From NCBI GenBank assembly GCA_038233555.1, contig JBBSLT010000143.1, forward strand, positions 1-6,511: a stretch of 6,511 bases of DNA. The letters run 5' to 3'. The notes below the pieces were generated by a model. The model did not search any database and was not told the DNA's origin. It worked only from the letters and a program-made list of their open reading frames with translations. This DNA comes from JADDRA01 sp038233555. GTDB lineage: Bacteria > Actinomycetota > Acidimicrobiia > Acidimicrobiales > CADCSY01. The position numbers were made by a program, and so were the translations under genes. Below are positions 1 to 5,323 of this stretch, piece after piece (the stretch's first letter is position 1; each line of letters begins with the position of its first letter).

Positions 1-97
1 GATTGCCATCGTCGAGCACCATCGCCACGGCGTCACGCTTGAACTCGTCGGTGAACGAGCGCCGGGTTCTTGCCCGCTGCTCCTCCATTACTGACAT
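1..97 (-). CDS. IS3-family transposase OrfA, N-terminal part (runs off the left edge)
   Basis: This is the start of a small helix-turn-helix protein that in IS3-family elements binds the element ends and is joined to the catalytic OrfB by programmed -1 frameshifting. Only the first 32 codons are in the window. The read starts MSVMEEQRARTRRSF and continues with TDEFKRDAVAMVLDDG, the typical beginning of the HTH_Tnp_1 family (pattern R-R-x-[FY]-[ST]-x-E-F-K-R-[DE]-A-V). The ATG at 97 is chosen because AGGAGGT lies five to six bases before it; an in-frame ATG at 88 has no such site. OrfB and the far end of the element must lie to the left of the window. Whether the element is intact cannot be judged. 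The family call is fairly secure; the subgroup is not determined. Confidence 0.78.
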   Translation of the reverse strand, partial: MSVMEEQRARTRRSFTDEFKRDAVAMVLDDGN

Positions 98-101
98 GGT
101 T

Positions 102-108
102 ACCTCCT
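102..108 (-). promoter_or_regulatory. Ribosome binding site of the IS3 orfA gene
   Basis: On the minus strand this reads AGGAGGT, a near-perfect match to the anti-Shine-Dalgarno complement, placed just before the ATG at 97. It decides between the two possible in-frame starts. Confidence 0.7.
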
Positions 109-116
109 ACTCGAGG

Positions 117-126
117 TGACCGGTCA
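117..126. repeat. Perfect 10-bp palindrome TGACCGGTCA in the IS3 leader
   Basis: TGACCGGTCA is its own reverse complement. It lies between the presumed IS tip and the OrfA start, 20 bases before the ATG. It could be part of the transposase binding site or an operator for the element's promoter. It could also be chance in such GC-rich DNA. Confidence 0.35.
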
Positions 127-138
127 GGTGGGGGACCC

Positions 139-369
139 TCAGAGCCAGGTCAACCACGGCCACGCCTTCAACCGGTGCAGGTCGAGTAGGCGCGTCGACG
201 TCGGCCGGGTCATCCAGGAATGAAGGTCACCGTGGCGCTCAATGAACCGATGCGCGGCGAGCTTGCGTTGGGAACGCTGCGCGCTGTTCAACTCGATCGA
301 GTTAACGAAGCGTTCATAGTCTCCGACGAGGTCGAAGCGTTCCTCGCCAACCACAGGCAGCGCCGTCAT
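139..369 (-). pseudogene. Second integrase-type gene, N-terminal 76 codons only, cut by the IS3 insertion
   Basis: The ATG at 369 overlaps the stop of the upstream recombinase gene (ATGA), so the two were translated as a pair. The 76 residues contain a helical N-terminal region (GDYERFVNSIEL, then AAHRFIERHGDLHSWM, then LLDLHRLKAWPWLTWL). From memory this resembles the start of integrase-like proteins that accompany a tyrosine recombinase in actinobacteria. No catalytic residues are present, because those lie in the missing C-terminal part. The frame ends at a TGA (139-141) that coincides with the presumed tip of the IS3 element, so the gene looks interrupted rather than naturally short. The rest, if it survives, should lie beyond the far end of the IS to the left of the window. 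Family assignment is by resemblance and is moderately sure; the truncation is well supported by position. Confidence 0.6.
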
Positions 370-1414
370 CTCCCGGCCTGCTTGGCTCGGGGCCACTCCG
401 CCGCGATGGTCTCCGGGGCGAGGTGAACATACGCGGCTGTCGTCTCGACGTGGACGTGGCCCATCAGCTCGCGCAGCACCAACAAGTCGATGCCGGCCGA
501 GGCGAGGTCGGTCCCGAAGGTATGGCGAAGACGATGAGGCCGAACTCGGATCGCTCCGGTCCGGGCCCGGTGGATCCGAAAGATCTTGCGGAGCCCCGCC
601 TCTGTCATCGCCTGGCCGGTCGTTGGGCCTCGCAGCACCACGAAGCACTCCGGTGTCGACAGGCCCCTGGGTCGCTCCCGGTCAGATAGGCGCGAACCTC
701 ACCGAAGAAGGCCCCGTCGATCGGCACGATCCGCTGCTTGACCCCTTTGCCGGTCACCTTCACCTGCCGCATGCCCATATCCACATCGGCCAGGTTCAGC
801 GTGCGAACCTCGCTCGCCCGCAGCCCTCCGAGCAGCATCGCCAAGGTGATTGCTCGGTCTCGATGGGTGTTGAGATCCGACAGGAACACCTCGATGTCTT
901 CGGTTTCGAGGCTCTCGGGCAGCGGTCGATCCTGGCGCACCAGTCGGGCCGGCGCCGCTGGTCGACGGGCCCCGACGTGGCCGAGCAAACCCCGATGCCG
1001 GGACCGCAGACCGCTCGATCGCCGAGGTGCCGGCACCGGGTTCGCCTCGATGTCACCGCACATCACCGCGAACTCGAACAAGCCTCTCACCGCTGCCACC
1101 CGACGGTTCATCGTCGCTGGTGAAGCCCCACGACCATCGCCGAGCCGGAACACCTTCTGGCCGGCCGCCAGTCGTGGTCGCGCTTGGCACTCCAGCCAGT
1201 CGAACACGTCCGACGGAGCCACATCGCGCCACAACACCCCGACCTCATCGAGAAACCGGGCCAGGCACACCACGTCGAACGCGTAGCCCCTCACGGTCGC
1301 CGCGGAGAACTGGCGGGCTTCGAGATGGGCGAGCCACCGATTGCCGATTTCAACCAGCCCCGCGTCGCCAGCCAATCGGTGAACCCCATCGATGCGGGTC
1401 ACGCAGACGGCCAT
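366..1414 (-). pseudogene. Tyrosine recombinase (integrase) with a single-base frameshift
   Basis: This gene encoded a site-specific DNA recombinase of the XerC/XerD-like tyrosine recombinase superfamily. Restoring one G gives a 349-residue protein, a normal length. The N-terminal SAM-like core-binding domain is at about residues 20-125. The catalytic domain follows: R199 in GGLRASEV, K223 in TGKGVKQR, H294-R297 in HRLRH, H320 in LMGH and nucleophile Y329 in TTAAYVHL, so the whole R-K-HxxR-H-Y set is encoded. The frame breaks at about 677-679, between YLTG and GLSTPECF. Adding one G to the GGG there makes the joint read TGERPRGL. The ATG at 1414 is chosen because GGAGGAG stands seven bases upstream; an in-frame ATG at 1444 lacks a site. 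The stop overlaps the start of the next gene (ATGA). Loss of function is inferred; a sequencing error is the alternative. Confidence 0.85.
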
Positions 1415-1514
1415 CAACACCTCCTCCAACCCCAGTATCCACACACCTGATGGCCAACGGGTGGACCCTCACACCGTCGTGGAGCACCCACCGCTGGAGG
1501 GCCGGTTAACGGAT
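1415..1514. other. Junction between the recombinase remnant and the IS256 fragment
   Basis: About 100 bases hold the leader of the minus-strand recombinase and then sequence of unknown origin. The 9-base motif GGACCCTCA at 1463-1471 also occurs at 133-141, the presumed IS3 tip, in the same orientation. I see no convincing promoter with proper spacing. The end of the recombinase element should be here. Confidence 0.4.
1421..1427 (-). promoter_or_regulatory. Ribosome binding site of the frameshifted recombinase
   Basis: On the minus strand this reads GGAGGAG, seven to eight bases before the ATG at 1414. It selects the start MAVCVTRIDG over the ATG ten codons upstream. Confidence 0.65.
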
Positions 1515-1518
1515 AACC
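1504..1518. repeat. Inverted repeat GGTTA-ACGGA-TAACC at the edge of the IS256 fragment
   Basis: Five-base arms (1504-1508 and 1514-1518) are exact inverted repeats around a 5-base centre. The structure sits where recognisable IS256 transposase sequence begins. Paired arms around a short centre resemble a tyrosine recombinase crossover site, so it may mark the point where the neighbouring recombinase element joined the IS256 gene. The arms are short and the role is inferred. Confidence 0.3.
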
Positions 1519-1985
1519 TGATGGGAAAAGTCCCTCGCTCGGCGCAACCCATGGTGGCCACGCTGGTGCGCACCATCTTCGACCAGCCCGATGCCACCCA
1601 GGTCTGGGCCCAGCACGCCCGGGTGGTGGACCAGCTCCAGGAGAAGTTCCCCGACGCCGCCACCATGCTCATCGACGCCGGCCCCGACCTGTTGGCCTTC
1701 AGCGCCTTCCCCCACGAGCACTGGCGCCAGATACGGTCCAACAACCCCCAGGAGCGGCTCAACCGGGAGATGCGTCGACGCACCGACGTGGTCGGCATCT
1801 TCCCCAACCGGGCAGCGGTGATCCGCCTCATGGGGGCAGTGCTGGCCGAGCAGCACGACGAGTGGGCCGTGGCCCGGCGCTACCTGTCACCCGAGAGCCT
1901 GACCAAGGCCCGCCTGCGGGTCATCGAGGGTGGCGCCAAGGACCAGGCGCCGGCGCCTGCCCTAGAGGTGGCGGCCAATGGCTGA
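1515..1985 (+). pseudogene. IS256/Mutator-family transposase, C-terminal fragment
   Basis: About 156 residues of a DDE transposase that normally has about 400. The recognisable part begins at NLMGKVPRSAQPMVATLVRT and includes QPDATQVWAQHARVVDQL, FSAFPHEHWRQI, SNNPQERLNREMRRR, VVGIFPNRAAVIRL and VLAEQHDEWAVARRY, all typical of the IS256 C-terminus in actinobacteria. The catalytic glutamate is expected in NPQER (codon 1752-1754) and is present. The two catalytic aspartates lie in the missing N-terminal part, so the protein cannot transpose anything alone. The reading frame stays open upstream to 1392, but those residues do not look like transposase and overlap the antisense recombinase start. 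An ATG at 1521 could start a short product but has no clear binding site. The matching N-terminal part is not elsewhere in the window. Confidence 0.87.
1944..1959. repeat. Perfect 16-bp palindrome CAGGCGCCGGCGCCTG
   Basis: The 16 bases equal their own reverse complement. They lie in the last codons of the IS256 transposase fragment, coding for the low-complexity tail QAPAPA. It may be a by-product of Ala/Pro codons in GC-rich DNA. It could instead form a GC-only hairpin in the transcript, but there is no loop and no T run, so it is not called a terminator. Confidence 0.35.
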
Positions 1986-2148
1986 GACCTCCGAGTCCCG
2001 TGGCGTTACGCCAAGCGTTACGCCACGCTGTGGGTTCTGCGCCGCAGCTCTGGTTGAAGGCAGGGCAAGGCTGTTCTGTGACATTCTCTTGGGTCGCGGG
2101 AAGGAAGACCTGCTCAGGTGCCAAGGCGTGTGTGACCGACGTAGCTGA
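1978..2148 (+). CDS. Possible small Cys-containing protein, 56 aa, unrecognised
   Basis: The ATG at 1978 overlaps the end of the IS256 transposase frame by eight bases and is preceded by AGAGGTGG about six bases upstream, a good ribosome binding site. The product begins MAETSESRGVTP and contains RCGFCAAALVEGRARLFC, with two more Cys later (residues 48 and 52), so five Cys in all (18, 21, 34, 48, 52). This could be a small zinc-binding protein, but no family is recognised. Against it: about 20 of 56 codons end in A or T, much more than in the neighbouring genes, and the 12-bp tandem repeat at 2003-2026 lies within it. It may be translated together with the transposase or may be a chance frame in the stretch between the IS256 remnant and the converging trio. 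It ends 20 bases before the opposing tnpC-like stop. Confidence 0.25.
   Translation: MAETSESRGVTPSVTPRCGFCAAALVEGRARLFCDILLGRGKEDLLRCQGVCDRRS
2001..2026. repeat. 12-bp tandem repeat (GCGTTACGCCAA / GCGTTACGCCAC) with overlapping inverted repeats
   Basis: Two direct copies differing only in the last base lie at 2003-2014 and 2015-2026. The first overlaps TGGCGT-T-ACGCCA (2001-2013), a perfect inverted repeat with a single central base. The site is between the IS256 remnant and the end of the Tn554-like gene trio, on the side where the element's tnpC-side boundary could lie. Repeated short motifs of this kind are usual at recombinase or regulator binding sites. The function is not shown by the sequence. 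Confidence 0.45.
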
Positions 2149-2168
2149 CACAGACGGGCGCCAGACAC

Positions 2169-2798
2169 TCAGGCCTTCCGACGCGGGGAGCGAGATCGGG
2201 TGCGCTCGTCAGTGGATGGGGCGGAGCGGTTGAGTTCGTTGACGAGTTCGCGGTTCATTGCTCTCGCCGCCTGCAGTGTGTCGGTGAGCTCGAGGGCCTC
2301 GGCTTCGAGCGCAGAGACCCTTTGGCTTAACCGGTGGTTGTCGGCTTCAAGCTCGGTGCCGCGTTCCTCGAGCTGATCGAGCAGCGGGTTGGTGAGGCGT
2401 CCCCGGGCGATGTCGGCGTCGGCGCCAAGATCGCGCGCCAGGCGGTCGCGCAAGATGGCCGCCTCGTCGGTGAGCTGGCGGACCTGTTCCCGGGCATTGG
2501 CCAGGTCGGCCCGAAGGCTCTGCTCGGTGACGAGCGAGCGCGGAGGGAGCAGCCGAGCCCGGTCGCTGCCGGCTTGGCGCTGGCGGTCCCGGGCGTCGCC
2601 GACGCGCCCGGCAAGGTCGGGGTGGGCGTAGAGCAGCGAGACTGAGACGCCCGCCCGGCGGGCGACGGCTGGGAACGTGACGGACTCGCCATGCTCGACC
2701 ATGGCCTGGATGGCCTCCGTGGCTCGGCGGCGCTTGGCTTGGCTGTCGTGTCGCCGAGCCTTGCGCAATGCGACGCTGTTGTCGGCCACGACCGTCAT
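2169..2798 (-). CDS. TnpC-like accessory protein of a Tn554-type element (DUF6262-like)
   Basis: A 209-residue basic protein with two parts. Residues about 26-62 form a helix-turn-helix of the kind that opens DUF6262/TnpC-like proteins (TFPAVARRAGVSVSLLYAHP), probably a DNA contact. Residues about 92-190 form a long heptad-rich helix (LRADLANAREQVRQL, later ELEADNHRLSQRVSALEAEA), a predicted coiled coil for self-association or binding to the recombinases. The tail after 190 is short and rich in Arg and Ser. The ATG at 2798 overlaps the TGA of the large recombinase gene (ATGA), and AGGGAGG abuts it directly, too close for an ideal site, so translation is probably coupled. In Tn554 the third gene, TnpC, is not catalytic and influences frequency and orientation of transposition; here the role is inferred from gene order and architecture. 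It is longer than Tn554 TnpC (about 125 aa). Confidence 0.8.
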   Translation of the reverse strand: MTVVADNSVALRKARRHDSQAKRRRATEAIQAMVEHGESVTFPAVARRAGVSVSLLYAHPDLAGRVGDARDRQRQAGSDRARLLPPRSLVTEQSLRADLANAREQVRQLTDEAAILRDRLARDLGADADIARGRLTNPLLDQLEERGTELEADNHRLSQRVSALEAEALELTDTLQAARAMNRELVNELNRSAPSTDERTRSRSPRRKA

Positions 2799-5323
2799 CC
2801 TCCCTGACGTGCAGAATGGCGCCGGCCGAAGGCGACGGGGACCGACTGGCGGGCCTTGCGGACCGTGGCCGAGGCGTCCTCGACCGAGAGCCGCCGGTCG
2901 TCGGGCAGCAGGGCCAAGGCCTGTTCATGGGTGCGGATGTGCCCGACGATCACCTCGAGTTGGCGACTCACGTTGTCCACGATCCAGTCGGCGGCGCCGG
3001 TGGCCAGCATCGCTTCTCGTTCGCGACGCAGGTCCTCCGCGTAGGCGCACAGCTCGGGAAGGTAGGACGGGTCCGACTCGAAATGAGGGCAGCCGGAGCA
3101 CTGGTAGCGGATCGGGCAGGCCTGCCCGCCGGCGCGCACGTTGGTGGACTCGGAGCACTTGCCCATCGGGACCGCCACCCACGAGAGCTGCTCGGCGAGC
3201 TCGGCGACGGCGGAGCGCTCGCCGTCGAAAGGGCGGGCGCTGCCCCGGTTGTCGATGGTGTGGCGAGCGAGCAGCTCCATTGCCTCACGCTTCTTGGCCT
3301 CACCGACTTCGTAGTAGCCGAGCGTGGTATCGATGGAGCGGTGGTCCATGAGGTCTCGCAGCACCGGGGCCGGCACACCTTGGTCGGCCAGGGTCTGGGC
3401 GTAGGTGTGGCGGAAGGCGTGGGGGTGCACGGCGGAGCGATCGAAGGGGACCGCCTCGCCGGAGCCGTCGAGGGTCCCGGCGTCGATCCGAGGGATCCGG
3501 GCGACCCAGGCCTTCATCCACCTGAAGATCAGCTCCGCGCTGAGGTGAGCGGTGCCGTCGGCGTTCTTCGTCGCCCGGGGTAACAGCCACAGCTGGTCCC
3601 TGGCCGTGCCCGCGAACCGTTCGGCCACCCAGCTCTGCTGGACGCGGATCGCCTCGACGAGCGCGGTGTCGCCCAAGGGGAGGCGTCGGCCCATCCGCTG
3701 CGCCTTGTGGTTGTCATAGATGAGCACCGGCCGCCCGTGTTCGTCGACGTCGAGGCACTCGAGGTGAAGACTGGCGACCTCGCCTGCCCGTCGACCGGTT
3801 CCTTTGAGGATCTCATAGGCGAGCACCGCCGTCTCCCCGGCCCGCTCACCGAGTGCCCCGAGGCCTCGATGCGCCGGTCCCCCGTTGGACCCGGGCGTTG
3901 CTCGCAGCAGGCCGAGGTGGGCGTCGAGCTGGCCGACGACGTGGGCGGGGAGCGCCCGACCCTGCTCGTCGTCGGAGGAGCGCATCGCTCCGTCGTTGCG
4001 GCGGATGGCGAAGGTCGGTGCCAGGGTGGCCAGCAGCCCCATGTCCCGGGCGTCTCGGAGAACGAGAGCGCAGTCGCGGACGATGGTCACAGCGTGGCCG
4101 CGGCTGTAAGGGCGCCCGGTGCGGTCCGCGGTGAACGAGGTGGCCCGGGCCAGGAACCGCTCCACATCGCTGCGGCCCAAGGCAGCGGGGTCGTTCCCGC
4201 CGCCGCGACCAGAAGCCAGGGTCGCCGACAGCAGCCCGACGGAGTGAAGTTGGTGCTGGACGGTGGACACCTTTGTGCGGGCATCGGCTCCGGGACCCCC
4301 GAGGGCCGCGTGCGCCCAGGACTTGGCGGCATCGCGCAGCCACCGCTGGCGGATCGGGGAGAAGTCAAGATTTCCTGTTCGCCCGAAGACCCGAAGGTCC
4401 CATCGGTCACTGTCGCGTTCGGTATCCGGATTCGCGTAAGCGAGGCGGACCCGGTCGAAGGCGAAGCGGGGGAAGCGGCCGATGCCGGCCCTGCCGGTCG
4501 GATCGATCGTCGCCGGCTTGAGCTCCACCAGCGAGGCCACGCTGTCCTCCCGGAGCCGATCGACGTAGGGCCGCATGTTCCCGGGCCTGGTGTGAACCTG
4601 CTCTCGCACGAGGCAGCCGAGTACCCAGAGCAGCTCCAGGCGGATCAGCTCGGGTAGTCCTCGCAGGCTCAAGATCCGGGCGTTGGCCGGCTGGGGGGCC
4701 TGGACCAAGAAGGCATCGAAGCGGCGGCCCTTCGGGCAGCCCTGTCGGCTCCAGGCGTGGTAGTGCATCTCGCACAGACGGACCTGCTTGTGAGCGGATT
4801 CCAGGTAGCAGGAGGCCACCGCGCATGCGCCGAAGCTCTCGAGCGGCTGCGCGTCGGCCATGAACTCCTCGAAGGCACCACCGGAGCGGCGCCTCTTGGC
4901 CCAGGTGGTCGAGTGGGCGTGGCACAGCCGCAAAGCGCCCACCGCCGGGCGCGGGCAGCGGCCAGGGGCGCCAGTGACCGCACAGCACTCCTCGGACAGG
5001 TATCGGCGACGGGGAGGTCGAGGTTCGCCGGCGGTTACCCAGGCGTCGAGATCCTCCACCCCCGAGGCGGCGAACTGGCGGCGGTGGGCGCGGCACAGCC
5101 GACCGGCGCCGTCGACGAGGCTTGCACACTCAGGGACCGTGCAAGCCTCATAGGGGCAGAGCAACCCGCCGGGTCGGGGCACGACCAGGAGCCGGGCGGA
5201 GTCCCACTCCTCACCGAGGGCCACCGTTTCGACGAGGGCGGCCATCCGCTCGACGCGCCAGTCAACCGACGTCGAGGAGGGCTCGGCCACCACGACCGCC
5301 AGGTGATCGCCACGCCGGGTCAC
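2795..5323 (-). CDS. TnpB-like large tyrosine recombinase with Cys/His modules
   Basis: An 842-residue site-specific recombinase, larger than Tn554 TnpB (about 630 aa). Residues 56-190 hold three repeated Cys/His modules ending in LC-x2-H: C61/C66/C77/H80, C114/C123/C134/H137 and C167/C172/C184/H187, probably zinc-binding. The core-binding region is about 345-440. The catalytic domain has R512 (TGRRAGEV), K540 (YDNHKAQR), H635-R638 (HPHAFRHTYA), H661 (LMDHRS) and nucleophile Y670 (DTTLGYYEV). Beyond it a four-Cys cluster, C723, C736, C742 and C745 (CPIRYQCSGCPHF), then DPSYLPEL, is typical of TnpB-type proteins. The GTG at 5323 is chosen because it overlaps the TnpA stop (GTGA) and the N-terminus is sensible from there. 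The frame is open 194 codons further upstream, but that is antisense-free overlap with the TnpA gene and reads as low-complexity Arg/Gly/Pro sequence. It should act with the other two gene products in strand exchange. Confidence 0.88.
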   Translation of the reverse strand: MTRRGDHLAVVVAEPSSTSVDWRVERMAALVETVALGEEWDSARLLVVPRPGGLLCPYEACTVPECASLVDGAGRLCRAHRRQFAASGVEDLDAWVTAGEPRPPRRRYLSEECCAVTGAPGRCPRPAVGALRLCHAHSTTWAKRRRSGGAFEEFMADAQPLESFGACAVASCYLESAHKQVRLCEMHYHAWSRQGCPKGRRFDAFLVQAPQPANARILSLRGLPELIRLELLWVLGCLVREQVHTRPGNMRPYVDRLREDSVASLVELKPATIDPTGRAGIGRFPRFAFDRVRLAYANPDTERDSDRWDLRVFGRTGNLDFSPIRQRWLRDAAKSWAHAALGGPGADARTKVSTVQHQLHSVGLLSATLASGRGGGNDPAALGRSDVERFLARATSFTADRTGRPYSRGHAVTIVRDCALVLRDARDMGLLATLAPTFAIRRNDGAMRSSDDEQGRALPAHVVGQLDAHLGLLRATPGSNGGPAHRGLGALGERAGETAVLAYEILKGTGRRAGEVASLHLECLDVDEHGRPVLIYDNHKAQRMGRRLPLGDTALVEAIRVQQSWVAERFAGTARDQLWLLPRATKNADGTAHLSAELIFRWMKAWVARIPRIDAGTLDGSGEAVPFDRSAVHPHAFRHTYAQTLADQGVPAPVLRDLMDHRSIDTTLGYYEVGEAKKREAMELLARHTIDNRGSARPFDGERSAVAELAEQLSWVAVPMGKCSESTNVRAGGQACPIRYQCSGCPHFESDPSYLPELCAYAEDLRREREAMLATGAADWIVDNVSRQLEVIVGHIRTHEQALALLPDDRRLSVEDASATVRKARQSVPVAFGRRHSARQGG

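Larger units (their letters stand above)
98..141 (-). mobile_element. Probable outer end (inverted-repeat region) of the IS3-family element
   Basis: Reading leftward from 141 the sequence begins TGAGGGTCCCCCACCTGACC and leads in about 44 bases to the OrfA start. IS3-family elements begin with TG and have a short leader before orfA, so a tip at or near 141 fits. The integrase-type gene that reads from 369 down to this point loses its reading frame exactly here: its TGA stop (139-141) would be supplied by the TGA of the IS tip. The opposite end is outside the window, so the inverted repeat cannot be confirmed by pairing. The exact tip position is inferred. Confidence 0.45.
139..1414 (-). mobile_element. 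Remnant of a multi-recombinase (RIT-like) element
   Basis: Two different recombinase-type genes lie head to tail with a 4-base ATGA overlap. This arrangement is known from recombinase-in-trio (RIT) elements, in which three tyrosine recombinase genes overlap in one operon. Only the first gene (frameshifted) and the start of the second are left; a third gene would be to the left, beyond the IS3 insertion. A simple pair of recombinases is an equally valid reading from the visible DNA. The element boundary on the right is probably between 1415 and 1515, where an IS256 transposase fragment begins. Confidence 0.4.

Noticed and set aside
738..1286. Plus-strand open frames opposite the frameshifted recombinase
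   Set aside because: They mirror the codon structure of the minus-strand recombinase, whose catalytic motifs are clear, and show Ser/Arg/Pro-rich low-complexity translation.
1428..1458. Possible promoter (TTGGCC and GATACT on the minus strand) for the recombinase remnant
   Set aside because: The spacing between the two boxes is only about 12 bases, too short for a normal sigma-70-type promoter, and both boxes match poorly.
1392..1514. Upstream part of the open IS256 frame (MRVTQTAINT...)
   Set aside because: Open but not transposase-like, and it overlaps the ribosome binding site and start of the minus-strand recombinase. Recognisable transposase sequence starts at about 1515.
1986..2168. 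Terminator between the converging IS256 remnant and tnpC-like gene
   Set aside because: Only weak short hairpins are present (for example CTGC-GCC-GCAG near 2038-2048) and there is no T run on either strand.
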